From Collinsella sp. AM34-10 (lineage in GTDB: Bacteria > Actinomycetota > Coriobacteriia > Coriobacteriales > Coriobacteriaceae), in contig NZ_QSIL01000003.1 of assembly GCF_003469185.1 (NCBI RefSeq), forward strand, positions 1-64,000: 64,000 nt of DNA, read 5' to 3'. The position numbers and the translations under genes are program-made. The notes beneath the pieces are model-generated. The model did no database searches, was not told the origin of the DNA, and saw only the letters and a list, made by a program, of their open reading frames with translations. This document shows, in pieces, positions 9,116 through 18,028 of the stretch; position 1 is the stretch's first letter, and the number at the start of each line of letters is the position of its first letter.

Positions 9116-10066
9116 TTGACACAAGAATATCGGCATGAACCTGTCATGCTCGGCGAAGTGCTTGAGTCGCTGCAGCTCAAGAGCGGCTCCGTTGTCTGCG
9201 ATTGCACCCTTGGCGGTGCCGGTCATTCGGTAAAGATGGCCGCGCAGGTGGGGGAGACGGGCCTTTTGCTCGGCGTCGATCAGGACGACATGGCCCTCGA
9301 GGCCGCTGGCGCCCGTCTGGACCGCGAGGTTCCCGGCGTCCCGCACCAGCTGCTGAAGGGCAACTTCGGCGACTTGGACGAGCTGCTTTGCTCGGCCGAG
9401 GTGCCCGGGGTCGATGGCTTCCTGTTTGACTTGGGCGTTTCGTCACCGCAACTCGATATCCCTGGCAGGGGCTTTTCGTATAACGAAGATGCCCCATTGG
9501 ACATGCGGATGGATCCGGGTAACAACACCCTAAACGCAGCTGAGGTCATCAACACCTATAACGAACACGACCTCGCCCGGATTCTACGCGTCTATGGCGA
9601 AGAGAAGTTCGCCTCGCAGATTGCGCGCGAGATCGTGCGCCGTCGCGAGCAAGAACCGATCGAAACCACCGGTCAATTTGTCGAGATCATCAAGGCTGGC
9701 ATTCCGGCTGCCGCTCGTCGGCATGGTGGACACCCGGCCAAGAAGAGCTTCCAGGCCATTCGCATCGAGGTCAACCACGAGCTCGATGTGCTCGAGAGGG
9801 GGCTTGACGCCGCCACCAGGTGGCTCAACCCGGGCGGACGCATCTGCGTCATCTCGTATCACTCGCTCGAGGACCGTATCGTAAAGAACCACTTTAAGGA
9901 GATGAGCCAGGGGTGCACGTGTCCGCCGGAGATTCCGGTGTGCGTGTGCGGCAACGTGCCGATACTCAAGGTCATCACCCGCAAACCCTTGGTTGCCCAA
10001 CCCGATGAGGTCGCGCGCAACCCTCGGGCGAGATCAGCCAAAATCCGCGTGGCGCAGCGCCTGTAG
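9116..10066 (+). CDS. rsmH: 16S rRNA m4C1402 methyltransferase RsmH (MraW)
   Basis: The protein (about 316 residues) begins TQEYRHEPVMLGEVLESL, the conserved RsmH N-terminus, followed by the SAM-binding motif CTLGGAGHS near residue 31, DLGVSSPQLD near residue 108, and the C-terminal ISYHSLEDRIVK and NPRARSAKIRVA motifs. It N4-methylates C1402 of 16S rRNA. A start at TTG 9116 is preferred because GGAGCGTGGG lies about 5-10 bases before it and the family begins there; an in-frame ATG at 9101 without a clear binding site would add five residues. A Cys cluster (GCTCPPEIPVCVCG, near residue 270) is also usual for the family. It follows mraZ in the operon. Confidence 0.93.
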   Translation: MTQEYRHEPVMLGEVLESLQLKSGSVVCDCTLGGAGHSVKMAAQVGETGLLLGVDQDDMALEAAGARLDREVPGVPHQLLKGNFGDLDELLCSAEVPGVDGFLFDLGVSSPQLDIPGRGFSYNEDAPLDMRMDPGNNTLNAAEVINTYNEHDLARILRVYGEEKFASQIAREIVRRREQEPIETTGQFVEIIKAGIPAAARRHGGHPAKKSFQAIRIEVNHELDVLERGLDAATRWLNPGGRICVISYHSLEDRIVKNHFKEMSQGCTCPPEIPVCVCGNVPILKVITRKPLVAQPDEVARNPRARSAKIRVAQRL

Positions 10067-10156
10067 GCGCGACCGCGCGAAATTGGACCTCCCGCTCGCA
10101 CCATAAACGAAGCTTAAACACACTACCAACGTACTCGGGATGGGAGGCGGCATATC

Positions 10157-10627
10157 ATGGGCTATAACACCTCAAACGCAGCACTCGCCTATGATATGAA
10201 CGCCATGCCCGCCTACCGCGAGGCACCGCAGGCGCCCGTTGCCCCTCGTGAGCAACGCACGCCGCGTTTTGATGTCTACACGGGCGCGGGCCGTCAGGCA
10301 AACCAGGCGGTAAGCCCGGTTTTCATGAGCGTTCTTAAAACGGTTTGCATCATTGCGGCTGTCTTCATGACGATCGGTGTCGCGCGCGTGGCGCTTGCCG
10401 GTGTTACGGCCCAGGTGCTTAACGGCAACGCAGAGCTTACCAACACGCTCGAGAAGGCGACCGACGAGAGTTCTAACCTTGAGGTCATGCATTCGGTCTA
10501 TGGTGCCGACACGCGTATTCGCGATCTTGCGGGCGCCTATGGCATGGTGGAGCCCAGCGAGAGCGTTACGCTTGACTTTTCGCAGGATGCAGCCGCGGGC
10601 GCTAGCTCGACTGCGGCCGCTCAGTAA
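10157..10627 (+). CDS. ftsL: FtsL-like septum protein
   Basis: This 156-residue protein sits exactly where ftsL is found, between rsmH and ftsI. It has a proline-rich cytoplasmic N-terminus (about 1-50), one membrane segment (about 55-83, VLKTVCIIAAVFMTIGVARV), then a helical periplasmic/extracellular stretch with TNTLEKATDESSNLEVMHS likely to form a coiled coil. FtsL proteins are very divergent in sequence, so the call rests on size, topology and position. FtsL pairs with FtsB/DivIC and activates FtsW-FtsI at the septum. The tail is Ala/Ser rich. GGGAGG precedes the ATG by about ten bases. Confidence 0.75.
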   Translation: MGYNTSNAALAYDMNAMPAYREAPQAPVAPREQRTPRFDVYTGAGRQANQAVSPVFMSVLKTVCIIAAVFMTIGVARVALAGVTAQVLNGNAELTNTLEKATDESSNLEVMHSVYGADTRIRDLAGAYGMVEPSESVTLDFSQDAAAGASSTAAAQ

Positions 10628-10645
10628 ATAAGACGGTAGCTGAGT

Positions 10646-12511
10646 ATGACAAATGACTATCGCCGCGGTTCCGACGGGGACCACGGGTCTGGACGTCCCT
10701 CCTCGCGGGGACGTTCTGGTTATCAAGGAACGGGTCGGCCATCTTACAACGCGGGGCCGTCCTATGGCAACGACCCTGCGTCGCGTCTTCGTGGTTCGGG
10801 CGGACCTCGGGTGCGCAATACGGGCGCGCGCAAGGGGTCGTCGTCTGAATGGGTTACGGGAACGCCGCTGCCTCGCCGCGATGTCGTTATGGGCTGTATC
10901 GGGGTTGGCCTTGCCGCGGGCGTCTTCCGTCTTGCCGAATACCAGATCGTGAATGCTGACAAGCTGCGCGAGCGCGCGGACGCGCGTCGTCTGCTTTCAC
11001 AGACGCTCTATGCCAAACGTGGCACTATCTACGACCGCAACGGCAACGTGCTGACGTCGTCAGTCGAATGCCGCAATGTCGCCGTGAACCCTCAGCTTGT
11101 CGAGGACGTCGACAAGACGGTCTCGGCGCTGGTCAAGGCCACCGGTATCGATAAAAAGACCTGTCGCAAGCTGGTACTGTCTGATGGTTCCTGGGTGTAT
11201 ATCAAGCGCCAGGTCGACGAGGATGACGCTGCCGCCCTGGAAAAGAAGAATCTACCCGGCGTGCTCTTTGAGCAGGCGATGAAGCGGGTTTACCCGTATG
11301 GAAACCTGGCTTCTCAGGTGCTGGGCGTCGTGAACGTGGACAACGCTGGCCTGACTGGACTCGAAAAACAATACGATGAGCTTCTGACCGGAACGAATGG
11401 CTCTCTTGTGCGCGAGCGCGCAAGAGATGGCGGCTACATCGCGGGCGGTGCCTATAAAAAGGCTGCCGCGATTGATGGCGTGGATATCGTGACGACGATC
11501 GACGTCAACATTCAGCGCGCCGCGGAAGATGCCTTGGCCGAGGCGGTCGAGAAGACGAAGGCCAAAAACGGGTCGGCCCTGGTGACCGACCCGACGACTG
11601 GAGAGATCCTGGCCGCCTGCTCGTATCCGACCTACGACCAGACCAATTTGGAAAACGCCAAGACCGAGGACATGAACCTTCGTCTGGTGACGGATGCCTA
11701 CGAGCCCGGCTCGGTCTTTAAGACGCTGGTTGCGGGCGCCGGATTTGATTTGGGCGTTGTGCGCCCGAGCACATCGTTTGAGGTTCCCGCGAGTATCAAG
11801 GTGGGCGACGATACCGTTACCGATGCCGACAAGCGTGACTACACCATGACAATGGACGTACGCGAGATGATGCGCCGTTCGTCCAATGTCGGTTTTGTCC
11901 TGGTGGGGCGCAAGATCGGTGCCGATGATTTTGCCACCTATGTGGACAAGTGGGGTATCGGTCATAGCTCCGGTGTCGATTTTCCGGGTGAGAGTCTGGG
12001 CATCGTCAAGGAGCGCGACCAGTACGATGGTGCCACCTTGGGTGCTATGAGCTTTGGCCAGGCGCTGTCCGTCTCGCCGATTGAGGTCGCACGTGCCGTG
12101 GGCGGCATCGCGAACGGCGGCGTGATGATGACTCCGCACTTCTATAAGTCGAGCAAGGGCGATGAAAAGGATTGGGGCGAGGGGGATCGCGCGATTTCCG
12201 AGGAGGCCGCCTCGCAGGTGACATCGTGTATGCAGACGGTCGTTGCCGAGGGAACGGGCGTTGGCGGCGCGGTGGACGGCTACGACGTGGCGGGCAAGAC
12301 AGGTACGGCCGAGCGCGCCGATGAGAACGGCGGCTACCTCAAAGAGAACTACATGTCGTCTTTTATGGGGTTTGCCCCGGCGCAGTCGCCCAAGGTCCTG
12401 TGCTATATCACCCTTGACGGAACCCCGTCAGGCTCCGATGCCGCCGCAGTGCCGTTCCAGTCCATTATGGCCAGTGCGCTTGACGTGTTGGGTGTCCCGC
12501 GCACCAAGTAG
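10646..12511 (+). CDS. ftsI: Septal peptidoglycan transpeptidase FtsI (class B penicillin-binding protein)
   Basis: The 621-residue protein has a long Gly/Ser/Arg-rich cytoplasmic tail (1-78), one membrane anchor (about 80-98), a dimerisation domain (about 105-280) and a C-terminal transpeptidase domain. Catalytic motifs are visible: SVFK with the acylated Ser at about residue 356, SSN at 412-414 and KTGT at 551-554. FtsI cross-links septal peptidoglycan, partnered by FtsW. No PASTA repeats follow the transpeptidase domain, unlike SpoVD/PBP2x-type proteins. It starts 18 bases after ftsL; the ribosome binding site is weak, suggesting translational coupling or structure-dependent initiation. 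Confidence 0.93.
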   Translation: MTNDYRRGSDGDHGSGRPSSRGRSGYQGTGRPSYNAGPSYGNDPASRLRGSGGPRVRNTGARKGSSSEWVTGTPLPRRDVVMGCIGVGLAAGVFRLAEYQIVNADKLRERADARRLLSQTLYAKRGTIYDRNGNVLTSSVECRNVAVNPQLVEDVDKTVSALVKATGIDKKTCRKLVLSDGSWVYIKRQVDEDDAAALEKKNLPGVLFEQAMKRVYPYGNLASQVLGVVNVDNAGLTGLEKQYDELLTGTNGSLVRERARDGGYIAGGAYKKAAAIDGVDIVTTIDVNIQRAAEDALAEAVEKTKAKNGSALVTDPTTGEILAACSYPTYDQTNLENAKTEDMNLRLVTDAYEPGSVFKTLVAGAGFDLGVVRPSTSFEVPASIKVGDDTVTDADKRDYTMTMDVREMMRRSSNVGFVLVGRKIGADDFATYVDKWGIGHSSGVDFPGESLGIVKERDQYDGATLGAMSFGQALSVSPIEVARAVGGIANGGVMMTPHFYKSSKGDEKDWGEGDRAISEEAASQVTSCMQTVVAEGTGVGGAVDGYDVAGKTGTAERADENGGYLKENYMSSFMGFAPAQSPKVLCYITLDGTPSGSDAAAVPFQSIMASALDVLGVPRTK

Positions 12512-12634
12512 GGGGTTACTATCTATGAAATGGCCAGTCGGTTAATCCGGGTTGTTCACACGCCCTGCACCACGCGTAGGCGGCGCTGGGATACAATACG
12601 CCGATAGCATTATTAGGTTTACAGGGGAGCTGCA

Positions 12635-14059
12635 ATGATAGAGATCGCCGTCAACAATCTCGCGGCCGCAACAGGGGCCCGAACCGTGACGGGAGAAGCC
12701 GATCGGGTATGCCGCGGTTGCGTTATCGACTCGCGCCAGGTTGAGGAGGGCACGATATTCGTCGCCTTCCCGGGTGAAAAGGTCGACGGCAACGACTTTG
12801 CTTCCCGTGCCATCGAGTTGGGTGCCGGCGCCGTAGTGATGACGCGCGAGCCCGATGCCGAGCTGCTTTCGCTGGCCCATGAGAAGGGCTGCGCCATCCT
12901 GCATACCGATGACCCCGAGGAGTTTTTGCTGCGCCTGGCTCACGCTTATCGTTTGGAGCTTGGCTGCCTGGTAATTGGCATTACCGGCTCTATCGGCAAG
13001 ACAACGACCAAGGACGTGCTCGCCGCGGTGCTCGCCAAGCGCTATCGCGTTTGGGCAACCAAGGGTAACTACAACAACCTGATCGGTATGCCGCTCACGG
13101 TGCTGGCGGCCCCTGCCGACACCGAGGTTCTGGTGCTCGAGATGGGCATGAACCATTTCCACGAGATTGAGCGCATGTCTCAGTCCGCCAATCCCAACCT
13201 TGCCATTGTGACCAAGATCGGCACCTCCCATATCGGTATTCTGGGCAGTCGCGAGAATATCGCTCGTGCCAAATCCGAGATTGTTGGCGGCATGTGCGCC
13301 GCCGGAGACCTTCTCCCGTTGCTGGTTTTGGGTGGTGAGGACGACTTTACTCCGTTCATCCGCGACACCTTTGCCGCGCCTGCGGGCGTCGACGTGATGC
13401 TTGCGGGCGTCTCGGACGACGATGAGGTCCGTGCGTGCGACATTCGCATTGATGACGAGGGGCGCCCGGTCTTTACGCTCGATTTTGGCTTGGGCGAGAC
13501 TATCGACACACTGCTTGCCATTCCCGGCGCGCAGTCCGTTCCCAATGCCGTCAAGGCCGCGGCGGTTGCCTATCGTCTTGGCGTGACGCCCGAGCAGATC
13601 GATGCCGCCTTTAGGGGTCTTACGATTACCGGGCATCGCCAGGAAATCAAGCGCGCCAAGAGCGGCGCTCGCGTCATCGACGACTCATATAACGCCAGTG
13701 CCGAATCGATGGCAGCCGGCCTCGACCTGCTGTGTTCGCTTTCGTGCACGGGTTCGCGCATGGCGGTTCTGGGCGAGATGGGCGAGATGGGCGACGAGGC
13801 TCCTCGCATGCATGAGCTGGTGGGCGCCTATGCGGCGGCCAAGAAGCTCGATATGCTCGCATGTGTCGGCGGTGAGCTTGCCCAGCGTATGGCCGAGGCC
13901 GCGCGCATGATGGGTATGGATGAGGACCGCATTCAGGTGTTCTCCGACTATCAGCAGGTGCTCGACCGTATGGGCGGCGCTCTTGAGCAGCATGATGTCG
14001 TGCTGGTCAAGGGCTCACGCTTCGTTGAGCTCGATCGCTTTGTGGAAGGTGTGTGCTAG
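12635..14059 (+). CDS. murF: UDP-MurNAc-tripeptide-D-Ala-D-Ala ligase MurF
   Basis: The 474-residue protein has the three-domain Mur ligase layout. The ATP loop is GITGSIGKTTTKDVL near residue 115, followed by KGNYNNLIGMPLT and EMGMNHFHEI, both typical of MurF, and IDDSYNASAESM in the C-terminal part. It adds D-Ala-D-Ala to the UDP-MurNAc peptide in the cytoplasm. murE, which usually precedes murF, is absent from this position. The 123-base gap after ftsI holds a TACAAT box (12592-12597), so an internal promoter is possible. AGGGGAGC lies six bases before the ATG. mraY starts three bases after the stop. Confidence 0.95.
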   Translation: MIEIAVNNLAAATGARTVTGEADRVCRGCVIDSRQVEEGTIFVAFPGEKVDGNDFASRAIELGAGAVVMTREPDAELLSLAHEKGCAILHTDDPEEFLLRLAHAYRLELGCLVIGITGSIGKTTTKDVLAAVLAKRYRVWATKGNYNNLIGMPLTVLAAPADTEVLVLEMGMNHFHEIERMSQSANPNLAIVTKIGTSHIGILGSRENIARAKSEIVGGMCAAGDLLPLLVLGGEDDFTPFIRDTFAAPAGVDVMLAGVSDDDEVRACDIRIDDEGRPVFTLDFGLGETIDTLLAIPGAQSVPNAVKAAAVAYRLGVTPEQIDAAFRGLTITGHRQEIKRAKSGARVIDDSYNASAESMAAGLDLLCSLSCTGSRMAVLGEMGEMGDEAPRMHELVGAYAAAKKLDMLACVGGELAQRMAEAARMMGMDEDRIQVFSDYQQVLDRMGGALEQHDVVLVKGSRFVELDRFVEGVC

Positions 14060-14062
14060 TCC

Positions 14063-15082
14063 ATGTTCGGCAATCCTTCGTATCCTACGTACCAGGCATT
14101 TTTGGGGTTGGGCATCGCCGCCGTCATCGCGATGCTGCTTATGCCGTGGTGGATTAAGCTCCTGAAGGTCGAGGGCATCGGCCAGCAGGTTCGCGCCGAT
14201 GGCCCCAAGCGCCATCTGATTAAGCAGGGCACGCCCACTATGGGCGGCGTCATCATCCTGGTCGCCGTTTCGCTGACGTGCCTTTTGATGGGTAAGCTCA
14301 CCACCGAGCTCGTGCTTGTGCTGCTCGCCACGCTGGCAACCGGCGTTCTTGGCCTCATCGACGACCTGACTTCTGTCACGCACGGCCGCTCGCTCGGCCT
14401 GACGCCTCACGCCAAGATGATTGGCCTTACCCTCATCTGCGTTACCTTTACCGTGCTTGCTGTCAACTGGTGCGGCGTCGCCCCCGAGATTCGTTTCCCC
14501 GGTGGCCTGACGATCGACCTTGGTGTGCTCTCGACCACCATTTGCGGCCTCTCTTTTCCGTGGCTCTACCTTGTCTTTTGCTGGCTGATGATCGCGGGCC
14601 TTTCCAACGCCGTAAACCTCACCGACGGCTTGGACGGTCTTGCCGGCGGCACCTCCATGATCGCCATGCTGGCCATGGCCGCCATGGCGTTTTTGCACGG
14701 CGATGTGAACCTGTCCATCTTCTGCACGGCGTGCGCCGGCGCCTGCCTGGGCTTTTTGTGGTTCAACTGCTATCCGGCGAGCATCTTTATGGGCGATACC
14801 GGCTCGCTTGCCCTGGGTGCCGCTTTTGCCTGCACCTCCATCATGACCAACACCGAAGTCGTTTCCCTCATCATCGGCGGTCTGTTTATCGTCGAGACCC
14901 TGTCGGTCATGATCCAGGTTGTCTATTTCCACTTTACGCACAAGCGCGTCTTCCTTATGGCGCCCATTCATCATCATTTCGAAAAGAAGGGCTGGGCCGA
15001 GACCAAGGTCGTCATCCGTTTTTGGATTGTCGCCGCGGCCTTCGGAGCCCTGGGCCTCGCGTTGTTCTTCCAGTTGGGATAG
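14063..15082 (+). CDS. mraY: Phospho-MurNAc-pentapeptide transferase MraY
   Basis: A 339-residue polytopic membrane enzyme (about ten segments) that transfers phospho-MurNAc-pentapeptide from UDP to undecaprenyl phosphate, making lipid I. Family motifs are present: GTPTMGGVIIL near residue 56, the catalytic Asp pair in LIDDLTS near residue 97, NLTDGLDGLAGG near residue 185, MGDTGSLALG near residue 243, and the His-rich PIHHHFEKKGW near residue 300. It is packed between murF and murD with gaps of 3 and 9 bases, so it is cotranscribed with them. Confidence 0.96.
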   Translation: MFGNPSYPTYQAFLGLGIAAVIAMLLMPWWIKLLKVEGIGQQVRADGPKRHLIKQGTPTMGGVIILVAVSLTCLLMGKLTTELVLVLLATLATGVLGLIDDLTSVTHGRSLGLTPHAKMIGLTLICVTFTVLAVNWCGVAPEIRFPGGLTIDLGVLSTTICGLSFPWLYLVFCWLMIAGLSNAVNLTDGLDGLAGGTSMIAMLAMAAMAFLHGDVNLSIFCTACAGACLGFLWFNCYPASIFMGDTGSLALGAAFACTSIMTNTEVVSLIIGGLFIVETLSVMIQVVYFHFTHKRVFLMAPIHHHFEKKGWAETKVVIRFWIVAAAFGALGLALFFQLG

Positions 15083-15091
15083 TGGTCTTTC

Positions 15092-16498
15092 ATGCCTCTT
15101 GCTGATGTCTTTAGCCTGCTCGTTTTGGGCCAGGGTAAGTCCGGTCTTGATGTCGCTCGCTGGGCGCTTGCACATCCCGAGCGTGTGAGTGCCGTTACCG
15201 TTTACGGTGGCGGCACGTCCGAGCCCAACGATGCCACGCGCTCGCTCGAGGCGCACGGGGCATCGTTTGTCTACGGAACCGAGCAGGTCGAGGGCGCGTT
15301 TGATGTATGCGTGACGTGTCCGGGCATCTCGGAGTTCTCGGCATTCTTTAAGGCTGGCCGTGATCACGCTGCCCAGATTATGGGTGAGCCCGAGTTTGCC
15401 TACCGTCTGTCTCCCCAAAATTGGATTGCCATTACGGGCACCAACGGCAAGACGACAACCACGTCACTGACCGATTACCTGCTTAAGGCAGCGGGCGAGG
15501 CGAGCGTTGCTGTCGGCAACATTGGCGAGCCTCCGGTGAACGAGATCGATGGCCGTGCGCATAACGAGTGGTTTGTGGCGGAGCTTTCGAGCTATCAGAT
15601 CGCAACGACCCAGGAGCTTCACCCCCGTGTGGCGGTGCTGCTCAACATTACCCCCGACCATCTGGGCTGGCATAAGAGCCATAAGAACTATGCGCTCGCC
15701 AAGATTAAGCTCTTCGAGAATATGGTCGACGATGACCTGGTGATTGTTGACGTCGAGGATGCCGGTATCCACGAGTTCGATGAGTACATCTATGTTCCGG
15801 GCCGTCGCATCTGCAAGGTTGCTTTTGACGAGCCTGCGGGCGAGGACGCCGCATTTGTGCGCGATGGCAAGATGGTCGTTCGTCTGAAGGGCGTCGAGAC
15901 CCCGCTCGTCAATACGTCCGAGCTTAAGATTTCGGGCCATCACAATGTAATCAATGCCCTGTGTGCTGCCACGGCGGCCCTGACGGTCGGCGCCGATGTT
16001 GACGGTGTGTGTCGCGGCCTGGTCTCGTTCCAGCCGCTGGAGCACCGCGTTGAGCCCTGTGGCGAGATCGATGGCGTGCGCTATGTCAACGATTCCAAGG
16101 CAACGAACACCGATGCGGTCGAAAAGGCCTTGACGGCGTTTCCCGATGACGATGTGATCTTGCTGCTCGGCGGTCACGATAAGGGCACGCCGCTCGATTC
16201 CTTTGCCCGCGTTGTGATGGATAACGTTCGCTCGGTGGTCTGCTTTGGCGACGCGTGCGAGCGCTTTACCGCCGCTATGGACGAGGCGGATGTCGACGGT
16301 GATGTCGATATCGCTCAGGCCGACGACCTGCGCGATGCCGTGGACGTTGCCCGTTCGCTCTCGAGCCGCGGCGATGTGATCTTACTGTCGCCCGCCTGCT
16401 CTTCGTTCGATGAGTTCTCGGGCTACGAGGAGCGCGGTCGCGTGTTTAAGGACTATGTGGCCCAGCTTGCAGCTGCGTCCAATACGCAAATGGAATAG
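15092..16498 (+). CDS. murD: UDP-MurNAc-L-alanine:D-glutamate ligase MurD
   Basis: The 468-residue protein is a Mur ligase with the ATP loop ITGTNGKTTTTSLTDYLL near residue 114, NIGEPP after it, the LNITPDHLGWH metal and substrate segment near residue 183, and C-terminal NDSKATNTDAVEKAL and LLGGHDKG motifs that are diagnostic for MurD. It adds D-glutamate to UDP-MurNAc-L-Ala. The N-terminus (LLVLGQGKSGLDVARW) is the UDP-binding Rossmann-like domain. The ATG lies 9 bases after the mraY stop; the upstream binding site is poor (GGGATAGTGG), consistent with coupling to mraY. Confidence 0.95.
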   Translation: MPLADVFSLLVLGQGKSGLDVARWALAHPERVSAVTVYGGGTSEPNDATRSLEAHGASFVYGTEQVEGAFDVCVTCPGISEFSAFFKAGRDHAAQIMGEPEFAYRLSPQNWIAITGTNGKTTTTSLTDYLLKAAGEASVAVGNIGEPPVNEIDGRAHNEWFVAELSSYQIATTQELHPRVAVLLNITPDHLGWHKSHKNYALAKIKLFENMVDDDLVIVDVEDAGIHEFDEYIYVPGRRICKVAFDEPAGEDAAFVRDGKMVVRLKGVETPLVNTSELKISGHHNVINALCAATAALTVGADVDGVCRGLVSFQPLEHRVEPCGEIDGVRYVNDSKATNTDAVEKALTAFPDDDVILLLGGHDKGTPLDSFARVVMDNVRSVVCFGDACERFTAAMDEADVDGDVDIAQADDLRDAVDVARSLSSRGDVILLSPACSSFDEFSGYEERGRVFKDYVAQLAAASNTQME

Positions 16499-16507
16499 GG
16501 GTTGCCG

Positions 16508-18028
16508 GTGAGAGAGGAGAGCCCCCGACAGAATATGAGGAGGCCCGACTCGGACCGTGCTTCCTCGCAGTGCATCACGCCGCGCGCCGGTCGTCGCACG
16601 CAGGGCATCGGCGAACGTTATATCGCCGGCGTCCCCGCACGTATCATGCGACCCCGCCTGGTCTTTTTGACCTGCCTGTTCTCGCTGGTCTGTTTTGGCC
16701 TGCTTATGGTGTACTCGGCTTCTTCAGTCGAGGCGCTTCACGAGAACGACTCCGCGACCTACTTTTTGTTCCGGCAGTTTATGTTCACTGTCGTCGGTGT
16801 TGCTGCCCTCGAGTTCATCGCGCGCGTTGCACCCGATAGCTGGTTTGGCGAAGGGGCGCTTAAACTTGCCCTTATCGCTATGATGATCTTGCTGCTTGCG
16901 GTGTTCCTCTTTGGTAGCGGCAGCCGTGGCGCTACGCGCTGGCTGAGCATTGCCGGCATTCAGTTTCAGCCATCGGAGTTTCTCAAGCCGTTTGCCATTG
17001 CCTATTCTGCCATCATGCTCGATCGCGTGTTTTCGCCCGGCGGTAACATCAATGAGTTCCTTAAGGGCATGGGCTTAAATTTGGGCATATCGCTCGTCTT
17101 GATTTTTATTCAGCCCGACTTTGGCACCATCCTGATTATTCTGTTGACGATCATGTGCATGGCGCTCTTTGCCGGCCTTGACCCAAAATTCATTATCGGT
17201 GCGATTCTTGCTGGCGTCGTCATCATCGTGATCGCTCTTGTCGTCGAGCCGTACCGTATGGTGCGCATTCAGGTTCTCTTGAACCCTTGGGCAGATGAAT
17301 ATGGAGACGGGTATCAGGCAACGCTTGCCATTATGGCGTTTGCTTCGGGTGGACTGTTCGGTCGCGGTATCGGCAACTCAACCATGAAGTACTCGTATTT
17401 GCCCGAGGCGCACAATGACTACATCCTGGCCATCATTGGCGAGGAAGTTGGCTTTTTGGGGACGCTGCTGTTATTCTTGGTGTTTGCGATGCTGATCTAC
17501 TCGGCGTTTCGAATCGCCGAGCAGGCTACCGATCGTCGCGGGGCGCTCATGGCTTCGGGCTCTGCGGTTATCCTCGCGGTGCAGTTTTTGATCAACGCGC
17601 TGGGTATTCTCAACGTGTTTCCCATGACGGGTAAGCCGCTGCCGTTTATCAGCTATGGCGGCTCGTCGATTATCGTGTCGCTCATGCTCGCCGGGCTTAT
17701 CTTGCGCGTTTCGCACGAGAGCGCTCGACGCGATGAATACGATCGTCGCCGAGATAGTTTTGCCGTTATGGACGAAAGCACTGCCGGTGTTCCCCATGCG
17801 CGTGGGGAGCGCTCATCGCGTGGCGGTTTTACCGTCTTGAACGGTTTTGCTTCGGAGTCGGATGCCCGTCCCCGGCCGCGCTCTGCGCCGCAGGGTCGCC
17901 CGCAACGACCGGCACCGCGCAATACGGGTGGCGGATATAATCGAATCGACTTGAATTCGGACCCGTCGGCGCGCTTGCGCACCGACGACCAGGGGCCGCG
18001 CGTACGAAGGGACTACCATGACCGATAA
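16508..18028 (+). CDS. ftsW: Lipid II polymerase FtsW (SEDS family)
   Basis: This is a membrane protein of about 506 residues with ten predicted segments and SEDS motifs: GSRGATRWLSIAGIQFQPSE near residue 140 and the C-terminal GKPLPFISYGGSSI near residue 375. FtsW polymerises glycan strands at the septum together with FtsI. The C-terminal tail (about 400-506) is a long, disordered Arg/Pro/Asp-rich cytoplasmic extension (SAPQGRPQRPAPRN). Two starts compete: TTG 16502 directly abuts AGGGG and is too close, so GTG 16508, six bases from it, is preferred. Its 3' end overlaps murG by 11 bases. Confidence 0.94.
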   Translation: MREESPRQNMRRPDSDRASSQCITPRAGRRTQGIGERYIAGVPARIMRPRLVFLTCLFSLVCFGLLMVYSASSVEALHENDSATYFLFRQFMFTVVGVAALEFIARVAPDSWFGEGALKLALIAMMILLLAVFLFGSGSRGATRWLSIAGIQFQPSEFLKPFAIAYSAIMLDRVFSPGGNINEFLKGMGLNLGISLVLIFIQPDFGTILIILLTIMCMALFAGLDPKFIIGAILAGVVIIVIALVVEPYRMVRIQVLLNPWADEYGDGYQATLAIMAFASGGLFGRGIGNSTMKYSYLPEAHNDYILAIIGEEVGFLGTLLLFLVFAMLIYSAFRIAEQATDRRGALMASGSAVILAVQFLINALGILNVFPMTGKPLPFISYGGSSIIVSLMLAGLILRVSHESARRDEYDRRRDSFAVMDESTAGVPHARGERSSRGGFTVLNGFASESDARPRPRSAPQGRPQRPAPRNTGGGYNRIDLNSDPSARLRTDDQGPRVRRDYHDR